A stretch of DNA of 64,000 bases from JAJRPT01 sp964465945. GTDB lineage: Bacteria > Bacteroidota > Ignavibacteria > Kapaibacteriales > UBA2268. A program made the position numbers and the translations under genes. Below are positions 41,472 to 51,200 of this stretch, piece after piece. Each line of letters opens with the position of its first letter. Position 1 is the stretch's first letter. Location: the NCBI GenBank assembly GCA_964465945.1, contig CAYXMM010000007.1:1-64000 (forward strand), read 5' to 3'. The notes beneath the pieces are model-generated. The model did not search any database and had not been told where the DNA came from. It saw only the letters and a list, made by a program, of their open reading frames with translations.

Positions 41472-44400
41472 CTATTCTTTGATAAACCTTAAAAATTTAG
41501 TGTCGTTAGCTTTTGAAAGTTTTATAACATAAGTTCCGCTTGATAAACTAGAAATATTAACTTTTAATAACTTTTCATTTATAGGAGATATGTCTATCAT
41601 AAGATGACCTTTTAAATCATAAATCTCAACTAAATCTAATTTGAATTCTTGTAAAGCATCAATCATCAATATATTTTCTGCTGGGTTTGGATATATTCTA
41701 TAACTTTCTCCATTAAAATCAGCAATATTAACACTTGTTGAAACTTCTCGTTTGAGTGTTGTGAAAGACCAAATAGGGCTGAATGACGATTCACCATCAG
41801 AGTTCTTTGCAAGAACACGCCAAAAATATTGAGTATTATTTTCTAAATTACTTACTGAATGTGTAGTTGATGCTAAATTATTATTTTCATTAACAAAAGC
41901 TCCAAATTGATTTGATTTTGATAGTTCAAACTTATATGAGGTTGCATTTGTTGAGGCATTCCATTCAAAATTAACTATTAAAGTGTCAATTTTTGTAGAA
42001 GCATCGTTAGGCAGTAAAAGAGTAACATTCCCTGGTGGGACAGGAGTGCGTTTAATTTTAAACTTCCAAACTTCAGAGAAGTCTGTTTCTTTTCCATTTA
42101 CTAATGCTTTTGCTTTCCAGAAATAATCTTTATCAATTTCAAGATTATTAATTCTAATAAATGTGCTTGAAGTTGTGTTATTTGTTAGTAAATTATTAGC
42201 GAATTGGTCAGAATTAGATACAAATATTGAGTATTCAGTCGCTCCATTAATTGATTTCCAAGTAAGATTAAGACTCGTTGAATCTCCAATTAAGGAATTA
42301 TTTGCTGGCGATACTAAAACTGGGTTTTCTATCGGAGTAGAAAATGTAAAAGTGCTTGACCAATCAGAGTAATTTGTATCATTTAAAGCTTTAACTCTCC
42401 AATAATATACTTTACTTTTCTGAACTAAGTAAGCATAAGAGTTATTGTTCGAAAAATCTTCAAGAATTTTATTTGTAAAATTAATGTCATCTGAAATTTG
42501 GATAGAATATTTAGTTGCACCAGCAGAATTAGTCCAGCTAAAATTCATATTCAAACTTACATCAACAGCATTATTTGCGGGTGTGTTTAAAGTAATTGGC
42601 TCGAGTTTAGTAGTGAAATAAAAAGGTGCAGACCAATTATTTTCGCCAAATGTTCCGGAACTTTTTACTTGCCAGAAATAATTTTTATTATAAACTAAAC
42701 CACTTAAATTTGAAGTTGTATCTGTAAGTGTATTTGATGTTAAAATGGTATTGAAGTTAGGTGATTGTGAAACTTGAACAATAGATTCCTCACCTTTTTC
42801 AACTTTATTCCATCTTAAATTTACACTTAAATCAACATAATTTGAGTCAATAGGAGGGAAGATTAGAGTATTTTCTGCGAGTTTTGTATTAAAAGCCCAA
42901 TAGTTCGACCATTCTGAACTTGAGTTTGTATTATGAGCTTTAGCACGCCAAAAATATCGTGTAGCATTTTTCAATCCTGTAACATCTAATTCAATCAACC
43001 CATGTCCGAGCACTTCTTTATCTAAACTTGAAAAATCAATGTTATCATCAATTTGAATATCATAAGTTTGTGCACCAGTAACACTTTCCCAGTTAAAAGT
43101 TAAATTAGTTAAATTGTTTTTAGAATCTCTTACAGGCGATAATAATGAAGGATTTGCTAATATTGTATTGAAATTCCAAATTTCCGACCAATCGCCATCT
43201 CCATTAGAATTAGTTCCTGCTACTCTCCAATAATACTTAGTAAAGTATGAAAGTCCACTAATGAGTTCAGTTGCGTCATTTGAGTTTAAATTAAAATCAA
43301 TAGAATTAAATGTTGGATCGATAGATACTTGTAATTTATAAGAATCTGCACCTGGTATTTCATTCCATTTAAAATTTAATGATAGCAAATTATTAAATGA
43401 GTTATTCTCAGGAGCAATCAAGGTAGTATTTCCTATTTTAGTTTTAAAATTCCAAACAAGAGACCAATCTGATAAGGAAATACCTGTTTTAGCTCTTACT
43501 CGCCAAAAATACTGCTGATTTGCTAATAAATTTGTAATAATATGAGAAGTTCCTGATACATTTGCATTTTCATATTCAATAGTTAGGAAATTTGAACTTT
43601 TAGAAATTTGTATATGGTATGTATTTGCTAAATTTACTGCGTTCCAAGTAAAAGTAGCAGAATTAAAACTCAGATTATTAACTCCTGAAGTAGGACTTGC
43701 GAGTATTGGTTCGTCGAGTTCTACGGACAAATCTCTAAACCAGAAACCCCTGCCATAAGAGCCAGCATATAGTCTTCCATGGTCTTTATTAACTTCTAAA
43801 TCATTAACAATAACTCTTGGCAATCCTTCTGAAAACTCAACCCAACCGCTTGAATTGTCATCTCGATAATAAATTCCAATATCTGTTCCAATATAAACTC
43901 GGTTAGTTATATCATCTTCATACAAAACACAATTCACAGGTATATTCGGTAAGCCCGTTGACATATTCGTCCAATTATTTCCTCCATCAGAAGAGAAAAA
44001 TACTTTGCTTGAACCATCCCAATTTGAATTAGTTGCCCATATTTTATTTTCGTTATTAAATTGAATATTAAAATCTGATATATTAGTGGAACCAGGACGA
44101 CTAACTAATGCCCAAGTCTCACCTTTGTCGGTGGAACGATAGAATTGGCTTTCAGTACAAGCATAGACATAATTTGAATTGCTTTTTGCAACATAAACTT
44201 CTTCAAATGCATTAGAATTTCCAAGTGTTTTCTTAGTAAAATTTTTACCTCCATCCGTACTTTTCCAAAGATATTGATTCATTCCCACATAAATATTATT
44301 ATTATTATTTGGGTCTAAATCAAAAGGAGTAACCCAAGGCCCACCTTCATTAATATCATCATATTCATTATCATTATTTTCATCATTGATTTTTTTCCAA

Positions 44401-45986
44401 TTTGTACCATTATTTGTAGATTTTACTATACTACCATTTTGAATAGAAGCATAAATTATATCATCATCTGTAGGGTCAAACAAGCATTTCATTCCATCTC
44501 CGCCAACTACATCAATCCATGTTCCATTTTTCTTTTTAATCATTGTTCCATTATCTTGAGCACCTCCAATAATATGGTCTAATACTTGGCTGGAACTTGA
44601 AATTTTATAATATTGAGTTATACCCAAGCCCTCTGATAACCAATTCCAAGATGTACCTTTATCTGTCGAAGAATATACTCCACCATCATTTCCAACTAAT
44701 AGTATATGGTCTTTTGTAAAATGAAAATCATGTTGGTCTGCATGAACATCTGGAACTTGCCCGTTGTCGTACCAGAAATTAGATAGACTCCAATTTACAC
44801 CTAAATTTGTAGTTTTCCATGTTGAAACCCCACCAATTAGAATAGTATTTTTATCATTATTCGGAACAGCTATAGATAAGTCATACCAGCCTTGCCCGCC
44901 TGACCCACTTCCATCAGCTGAATGAGTAAGCATATTAGGTGAATCTGCTAACAAACTAAAATTATCTCCAGCATCAGTGGATAAATAAATACCACGAAGA
45001 CCATTATCAGACTTACAAGCAACTAAATAGACATAATCATTACTTGCAGGAGTTACTGCAATTTCAATTCTTCTTATGTCGGTTGTGGGTATGCCACTTT
45101 TTATTGCAGTCCAATTACTTCCGCCATCAGTTGATTTATAAAACGTTCCCGGATTTGAATGAGTAGTTGTATAAACAATACTTGAATTATTGGGTTTAAA
45201 TTCTATGTCTTTACAATTCCCAGTTAAAGTTCTATTCCAACTCGCACCTGCATCCGTTGATATGTAAATTCCATTATTAACTGCCGCAAAAATTTTATTT
45301 GTGTTAGAAGGATCAATTAATATTCTATTTATTATTCTGAAATTTGTAACAGTATATGAAAGCCCAGTCGTATTCCAACTTATTCCACCATTTGTGGATT
45401 TAAGAACTCCAACACCATAAGTACTATTTCCATCTCTGTCACCAGTAGCGAGGTACATTATATTAGAATTTGTTGGATGTATTTCAATATCAGAAATTCC
45501 TATTGTTGATAGATTTGTTGTGTTGTCAGTGTTTGTAGTCCAAGTAAGACCTTTATTTGTAGATTTCCATAAACCACCAGAAGCAGCACCAGCATACCAT
45601 ATACTGCTATTACTTGGGTCATCTTTTACAACATTAACTCTACCTAAGCCATTATATCCACCTGGTGAACTTGTTCTACCCATAAATTGCCATTCATTAG
45701 CAGATTGAAATTTACTACCTTTTTTCATATTATCTTTAAAAAGTAACTCAAATTCATTCCCTTTTGGAAACGAACCATCAGCATATATTCTACTTTTCCA
45801 ATAATTTTCCCATCTCCGATATTGCTTGATACCTTGACCTTTTTTCTTTTGGTCTTTATCTTTCACCCAATTATTAAAACTCTTTTGAATCTCGAAATAA
45901 TTTTGTTGCTGAGCTTCATTTAAAGTTTCCACCCAAGGTTGAGATGCCAAAGGTAATGCTAGTAAAAATAGTAGTATATATTTCAT
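41472..45986 (-). CDS. Giant BNR/VPS10-type propeller plus FN3-repeat T9SS protein
   Basis: 1504-aa exported protein. A signal peptide (MKYILLFLLALPLASQ) is followed by a sortilin-like propeller region (about 85-770) with many BNR/Asp-box motifs (KSTNGGISWN, ISTDAGASWN, YRSTDKGETWA, FSSDGGNNWT). Then come seven FN3-like repeats of about 90 residues (about 775-1415), each with a W-N/S-x-V...A-x-x-Y core and Y-F/Y-W-R/K-V/A ends. The T9SS type A domain is IYPNPAENILMIDA, LSSGTYVIKLS. An AAGGGG purine stretch lies just before the ATG. The gene starts 19 bases after the PAP2 gene, so co-transcription is likely. It may bind or degrade extracellular polymer; no catalytic residues were identified. 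Confidence 0.85.
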   Translation of the reverse strand: MKYILLFLLALPLASQPWVETLNEAQQQNYFEIQKSFNNWVKDKDQKKKGQGIKQYRRWENYWKSRIYADGSFPKGNEFELLFKDNMKKGSKFQSANEWQFMGRTSSPGGYNGLGRVNVVKDDPSNSSIWYAGAASGGLWKSTNKGLTWTTNTDNTTNLSTIGISDIEIHPTNSNIMYLATGDRDGNSTYGVGVLKSTNGGISWNTTGLSYTVTNFRIINRILIDPSNTNKIFAAVNNGIYISTDAGASWNRTLTGNCKDIEFKPNNSSIVYTTTHSNPGTFYKSTDGGSNWTAIKSGIPTTDIRRIEIAVTPASNDYVYLVACKSDNGLRGIYLSTDAGDNFSLLADSPNMLTHSADGSGSGGQGWYDLSIAVPNNDKNTILIGGVSTWKTTNLGVNWSLSNFWYDNGQVPDVHADQHDFHFTKDHILLVGNDGGVYSSTDKGTSWNWLSEGLGITQYYKISSSSQVLDHIIGGAQDNGTMIKKKNGTWIDVVGGDGMKCLFDPTDDDIIYASIQNGSIVKSTNNGTNWKKINDENNDNEYDDINEGGPWVTPFDLDPNNNNNIYVGMNQYLWKSTDGGKNFTKKTLGNSNAFEEVYVAKSNSNYVYACTESQFYRSTDKGETWALVSRPGSTNISDFNIQFNNENKIWATNSNWDGSSKVFFSSDGGNNWTNMSTGLPNIPVNCVLYEDDITNRVYIGTDIGIYYRDDNSSGWVEFSEGLPRVIVNDLEVNKDHGRLYAGSYGRGFWFRDLSVELDEPILASPTSGVNNLSFNSATFTWNAVNLANTYHIQISKSSNFLTIEYENANVSGTSHIITNLLANQQYFWRVRAKTGISLSDWSLVWNFKTKIGNTTLIAPENNSFNNLLSLNFKWNEIPGADSYKLQVSIDPTFNSIDFNLNSNDATELISGLSYFTKYYWRVAGTNSNGDGDWSEIWNFNTILANPSLLSPVRDSKNNLTNLTFNWESVTGAQTYDIQIDDNIDFSSLDKEVLGHGLIELDVTGLKNATRYFWRAKAHNTNSSSEWSNYWAFNTKLAENTLIFPPIDSNYVDLSVNLRWNKVEKGEESIVQVSQSPNFNTILTSNTLTDTTSNLSGLVYNKNYFWQVKSSGTFGENNWSAPFYFTTKLEPITLNTPANNAVDVSLNMNFSWTNSAGATKYSIQISDDINFTNKILEDFSNNNSYAYLVQKSKVYYWRVKALNDTNYSDWSSTFTFSTPIENPVLVSPANNSLIGDSTSLNLTWKSINGATEYSIFVSNSDQFANNLLTNNTTSSTFIRINNLEIDKDYFWKAKALVNGKETDFSEVWKFKIKRTPVPPGNVTLLLPNDASTKIDTLIVNFEWNASTNATSYKFELSKSNQFGAFVNENNNLASTTHSVSNLENNTQYFWRVLAKNSDGESSFSPIWSFTTLKREVSTSVNIADFNGESYRIYPNPAENILMIDALQEFKLDLVEIYDLKGHLMIDISPINEKLLKVNISSLSSGTYVIKLSKANDTKFLRFIKE

Positions 45987-46005
45987 TTTCCCCTTATTAT
46001 TTGAT

Positions 46006-46824
46006 TTATATCTTAAATTTAAAAGTTAAATAATTGATTTGCATATTTTCGATGTTTGTAGAAGTTTTATTGATGAAAATATTTTCATAATAATTTTCAC
46101 TTATTAAAATTGCTATTGCCGACCCAACAACAGCACCAACTAAAACATCAGTTAGAAAGTGTTTCCCTGCTAATATTCTCAATACTCCTGTTGAAGAAGC
46201 CAAAGCAAGAGAACCAGCCCACGCAAGGTTTTTTGTTGCTCGTGAATAATCAGAATTTTCAATATTATATGCTAAAAACACTGCACTCGAAAAAGCAATC
46301 GCTGTATGGCCTGAAAAGAAAGAGTTTCTTCCGTCGTAACTCTTTCTTGCTTCAATGTTTAAATTCTTGTCATAAGTATAAGGTCTATATCGGTCGATAA
46401 AGTTTTTAGATATTAACACTAAACTTGAAGTTAAACCTAAAACCTGTACATACTTAATATTATAATTGAAAAATTCGCCAAAATCACTACTATTAAACAA
46501 AGAATATATAACAGGTAATGCTAATGTTGTTCCTAATGCTATATCTGAACTTAGTTTAATATCTTTATCAAAGTTGAAAACAAAATTTTTATCAAGAAAA
46601 TTAATATTATTTTTATCTAAATTTGTAATTGTGTTTAAGTTCGATTGTGAATAATCTTCCAAGAATAAATTTGTTAGATTTAATAGCCCAGCAGAGCCAA
46701 GAATAATGTAGTCATTTGAATTTATTTTTTCAAATTGTCGTTCTTTTGAATAAATTTTATTAAGTTGAATTTCGTTAAATAAAAAAATTATTAAAAGTAT
46801 TATGAAATATTTATTTTGCCTCAT
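46006..46824 (-). CDS. PAP2-family membrane phosphatase
   Basis: About 272 aa from the chosen start. PAP2 motifs are readable: K-x6-R-P as KNFIDRYRPYTYD, PSGH-type SFFSGHTAIAF, and the third motif SSTGVLRILAGKHFLTDVLVGAVVG with the catalytic-type His. The family dephosphorylates lipid phosphates such as undecaprenyl pyrophosphate, phosphatidic acid or lipid A. The frame is open to 46899, but the ATG at 46824 directly precedes a hydrophobic signal-like segment (KYFIILLIIFLF). That start overlaps the divergent DUF885 gene head-to-head by 23 bases. It is followed after 19 bases by the BNR/FN3 gene. Confidence 0.85.
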   Translation of the reverse strand: MRQNKYFIILLIIFLFNEIQLNKIYSKERQFEKINSNDYIILGSAGLLNLTNLFLEDYSQSNLNTITNLDKNNINFLDKNFVFNFDKDIKLSSDIALGTTLALPVIYSLFNSSDFGEFFNYNIKYVQVLGLTSSLVLISKNFIDRYRPYTYDKNLNIEARKSYDGRNSFFSGHTAIAFSSAVFLAYNIENSDYSRATKNLAWAGSLALASSTGVLRILAGKHFLTDVLVGAVVGSAIAILISENYYENIFINKTSTNIENMQINYLTFKFKI

Positions 46825-48121
46825 TTTATCACTATTTATTTTTAGTTGCTCCGAAAATACGAAAAAAGAGTTAAATAATATTGAATATGTTGCTAACAAA
46901 TATGTTTACTTAGCTCATTCAATAGGACTTCACGATGCTGATTATGTAGATGCTTACTTCGGACCAGATTCAATCAAGCAACAAGCAATAAAAGATTCAC
47001 TTAGTTTAATAGAAATTAAACAGAAAGTTAATGACTTAATTGGCACACTTGAATCAGTGGAATTGCCTGACAAAAATAATATGCTTTTAAAACTAAGACA
47101 TAATTTCTTAAAAAATATGTTAAATTCTATGAACACAAGGATTAACATATTATTAGGGAACTATCCAAAATTTGATGAAGAATGTAAAGAACTTTATGGT
47201 TCAATTTCTCCAACATATTCTGAGGAATACTTTGAGGATTTAATTAAAGAATTAGATGATAAACTTCCTGGCTCTGGTGACATTAAAGCCCGCTACCAAG
47301 ATTATAAATCAAAATTTATAATTCCAAAAGATAGGGTAGATTCTGTATTCAGATTTGCCTTAAATGAAGCAAAAAAAAGAACAAAAGCACATATAAAACT
47401 CCCATTTTACGAAGATTTTGAATTAGAATATGTCCATGACAAAGCATGGAGCGGATACAATTGGTTTAAAGGCAAAGCGTTCAGTTTAGTTCAAATTAAT
47501 TTAGACCAACCAATTTATATTGACAGGGCAATTGATCTAGCATCTCATGAAGCATATCCAGGACATCATACGCATCATACTTTAATGGAGAATAAATTTG
47601 TAAAAGATAGTAATTGGATAGAATTTACAATTTATCCTCTTTTTTCGCCTATGTCATTAATTTCAGAAGGAAGTGCAAACTATGGAATTGAAGTAGCGTT
47701 TCCAGGCAAAGAAAAACTTGAATTTGAGAAAAAATTCCTTTATCCACTTGCTGGTTTAGATTCAAATCAAGCCGAAACTTATGATAGAATACAAGAAATT
47801 ATAGGGAAATTAGATTACGCAGGAAATAATGCTGCAAGGAAATTCTTAGATGGTGATTTCACAGCCGAGCAAACTATTGATTACTTAGTGAAATATAATT
47901 TGATGAGTGTTGATAGAGCAAAGCAAAGATTAAGTTTTATTAAAAAATATCGTGCTTACGTTATAAATTATAACGTTGGTTTGGATATGGTGCGAAATTT
48001 CATTGAGCTTAATGGAGGAACAACAGATAATCCAGAAAAAAGATGGATGATTTTCCAAGACTTAATCACAAATCCTTATTTACCTGAGGATATTGATATA
48101 AAAAATAAAAAAAGTCATTGA
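46802..48121 (+). CDS. DUF885-like zinc metallopeptidase, lipoprotein
   Basis: 439 aa. The N-terminus MKYLFCLILSLFIFSCSEN is a lipoprotein signal (Cys16). DLASHEAYPGHHTHHTL carries the HExxxGHH-type zinc motif of DUF885 proteins, with a downstream Glu in SLISEGSANYGIEVAFPG as probable third ligand. Likely a periplasm-facing metallopeptidase or carboxypeptidase-like enzyme; substrate unknown. The start overlaps the divergent PAP2 gene, and the stop codon lies inside a terminator hairpin. Confidence 0.82.
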   Translation: MKYLFCLILSLFIFSCSENTKKELNNIEYVANKYVYLAHSIGLHDADYVDAYFGPDSIKQQAIKDSLSLIEIKQKVNDLIGTLESVELPDKNNMLLKLRHNFLKNMLNSMNTRINILLGNYPKFDEECKELYGSISPTYSEEYFEDLIKELDDKLPGSGDIKARYQDYKSKFIIPKDRVDSVFRFALNEAKKRTKAHIKLPFYEDFELEYVHDKAWSGYNWFKGKAFSLVQINLDQPIYIDRAIDLASHEAYPGHHTHHTLMENKFVKDSNWIEFTIYPLFSPMSLISEGSANYGIEVAFPGKEKLEFEKKFLYPLAGLDSNQAETYDRIQEIIGKLDYAGNNAARKFLDGDFTAEQTIDYLVKYNLMSVDRAKQRLSFIKKYRAYVINYNVGLDMVRNFIELNGGTTDNPEKRWMIFQDLITNPYLPEDIDIKNKKSH

Positions 48122-48139
48122 TTTTTCAATGACTTTTTT
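48108..48139. terminator. Bidirectional terminator shared by the DUF885 gene and tRNA-fMet
   Basis: AAAAAAGTCATTGA pairs with TCAATGACTTTTTT around a TTTT loop. The DUF885 stop codon lies in the left arm. On the minus strand the same hairpin ends 5 bases past the tRNA 3' end, so it can terminate both transcripts. Confidence 0.85.
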
Positions 48140-48143
48140 GAAG

Positions 48144-48216
48144 TAGCGGGGACACGACTCGAACGTGCAACCTTCGGGTTATGAGCCCGACGAGCTACCT
48201 ATTGCTCCACCCCGCG
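48144..48216 (-). tRNA. Initiator tRNA-fMet (anticodon CAT)
   Basis: Cloverleaf on the minus strand: acceptor CGCGGGG / CCCCGCT, D stem GAGC/GCTC (A11-U24), anticodon stem TCGGG / CCCGA with loop CTCATAA, T arm GCACG-TTCGAGT-CGTGT, discriminator A. The mismatched first pair (C1 and U72) and the three G-C pairs at the base of the anticodon stem identify an initiator rather than elongator tRNA. CCA is not encoded. Confidence 0.95.
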
Positions 48217-48266
48217 ATGTTTAGAATTCAAAATTAAGGATTTATATTATTAAAACCAAATAAACT

Positions 48267-51200
48267 ATGAATAAAAATACAAACGAACATATTTTAGATA
48301 TTTTAGATTTGAATAAACTCAATAGAGAACAGAGGTTAGCAGTTTTCTTAGATAGGCATACTTTTATCTCAGCAAATGCTGGCTCTGGCAAGACTTCTGT
48401 CATTATTAAAAAATATTTATTTGAACTCTTGAATAATCCCATTATTGATAAAAACCCTGAAAATATTGTTGCTATAACTTTTACAAATAAAGCAGCAGGG
48501 GAAATGGCAAAAAGAGTTTATAAAAGTTTAGAGGATATAATTGATTCTAAGCAATTAAGTGATTGGGAATTAAACAAAAGAGAATTTCAAAATATATATA
48601 AAAATTTATCAAAATCTAAAATTTCAACTATCCATAGTTTCTGTTCAAGTATAATCAAAGAATACCCTATTGAATCTAACCTTGTTCCTGGATATAAAGA
48701 AGGAGCTATGAAGGAAATTGATATTGCAATGGATGAAATTTTGAATCAACTTTTTAAAGATTTAATAAATAATAAAGAAAACAACCAAGACGAATATAAT
48801 TTTGTAGCTAAATATGGAATTTATTCTCTTTCAAAATATTTAAAATCGATCTATTACAAAAGAGAGTGGTTGTACAATGATGATGGAAGCATAAGGAAAT
48901 TAACTAAAGATTTGTTTGATAGTTTTAAGAATGATTACAAAGACTATTTGATAAGCAGAATTAGAATTGTTGTTGATTCTTATGATAAGGGCTTATATAA
49001 TAACAAACAAGAATTTGAATCAACTATTGAAAACACTAAAGATAAAAATTCAAAAGGTAAAAGTCAATTCAACTACAATTTATTCGTTTCAAAAATAACT
49101 GAATTAAAAGGCATTTTAACAAGTCAAAATGATAACATAAATTTAGAAGAAATAATTGAAAAACTTAATGGTTTAATGTTATGCGGGAAAATTAAGCAAT
49201 CTTTAACACATAATTTTCTTTTTCCGTTTGGTAATGTATATTTTGATAGTAATGAAAAATTAAAAAGTGAAATTAATAAAATTATAATTAGCATAAAGTC
49301 TAATTTATTAAGCGATACATATAATCAATTAACAATCAATGACACGAATACATTCTTAGAAATTGTAAGAAGATTTCTTGAGCTAGTTAATAATTTTAAA
49401 TATGATGAAAGTTTAATCGACTTTGATGATGTTCTTATTATTGCTGATAAATTATTAGACCACCCACATATTTTAGAAAGTGTTAGAAGTAAAACCAAGC
49501 TATTAATGGTTGATGAGTTTCAAGACACATCACATGTGCAATTCAGCATTGTGAAAAAAATTGTTGGTGTTGGGGATTTGTCAAATATTAAATTAGTTCT
49601 TGTTGGTGACGAAAAGCAGAGTATTTATGAGTTTCGTAATGCTGAAATTGAAGTATTCAAACAATCGAAAGATTTTATCAAAGAAATTAATAGCGATTTA
49701 CATATAAGCTTAAATGGTAATAAAAAGATAGATGAGCATTTTATTTATGGTGATGTAAGAGCTAAAGAAGATGAAAATTTAGGTGTAGTTGAGTTAAAAA
49801 CTTCATATAGAATGGCACCTTATCTTGTCTCTTTTTTAAATGATATAAATTTAGTTAATTTTAATAATGCTACTAAGCCAAGTATTTATGACTATTTTAA
49901 AGAGTCGATAATTGATAAAAACTTAACCAATTATAATGAATTTGTGTTTGGTATTAAAAGTGAGTTAATCAATGATTTTTCTAATAATTGTAAAATTGAA
50001 GTAGATGTTTTGATTAGTGAGTCTAAAAACAGAAGTCATAAAAATGGCAATGATAGAGACAGTGATAATGAGACTAAAGAATATAATGAAAATAAAGATA
50101 AAATCACGGCACTTGTAACAAATAGAGTAATTAAATTAATTAATGATGGTGTTAGCTTTGGTAGTATTGCAATTATTTCAAGGAAGAAAACATATTTTGC
50201 AGATATAAAAGCTAAATTAGATGAAAAAGGTATTCCAAATGTTAATCACTCTAAATATAATATTTTCCATAAAAGAGAAATTAAAGATATTTATTTGTAT
50301 TTAAAGTTTATTGAAGACCCATATAATGATTTGAATTTAGCAGGACTACTTCGGTCATATTTCTTTAATTTTAATGATTCAGAAGTTTTAAATTTATATG
50401 AAACTACTACAAAATCAGGTACAACATCATTATATGAAAAGTTAGAAGAATCACTTTCAAATGATAATGCAAAAAATAAAGAAGTTTTTCAGTTTTTAAG
50501 TAATGCCTTAGAAAACAATGTTCTTTTTAGTTTTTCAATGCTTATTGATTTTCTTATTGCAAACTCATATTGGAATGATGCTGTTCTATTTTTAGATAAA
50601 GAAAACGAGTTTAGTGAATCAATTAGATTGTTTAATCAAGAGTTGCAAAAGTTTCAAGAAAGTAATGATTTAAACTTAACTGAGTTGTTAAATTATATGC
50701 TCATTCAAATTTATTCTGAAGAAAAAGAAAATGAAGAAGAAGCAAGTATTGATAAAAATAAAATTAATATTCTTACTATACATGCTTCAAAAGGACTAGA
50801 ATTTAAAAATGTCATTCTTATCAATTTAGAATCAGATTTAATCAAAGAAAATAATAAAAATCAAGATATAAAATTCTCAAAACATCTTAAATTTCCAGCA
50901 TTAAAATTAATTAATGAGGAAAATTTTGATGATGAAAATGATAGTGAAAGCGAGAACATAATTGTCGGAGATGAGGAAAAGTCTAATGGGATTATTGATG
51001 AATATGGAGGTATAGAAAGAAAAATTAAGAATATGTGTGAAAATGTGCGATTATTTTATGTCGCATTATCAAGAGCTGAAGAAGGGTTATACTTACTTGC
51101 AAATTTGAAAAATACTAAAACTAAAGCTCTAACAATCCCAAATAATTCATTTATTAAATACCTTTATGATTACAAAGCGTCTTTAAATAACTCCCCTGTT

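Noticed and set aside
41472..45986. Regular spacing in the region as a possible tandem DNA repeat or CRISPR
   Set aside because: The periodicity is at the protein level (seven FN3-like repeats of about 90 residues); the DNA units are diverged and there are no short identical repeats with unique spacers.
46825..46899. Upstream extension of the PAP2 gene by 25 codons
   Set aside because: The extension would deepen the overlap with the DUF885 lipoprotein, and its sequence does not improve the signal peptide that begins at the ATG at 46824.
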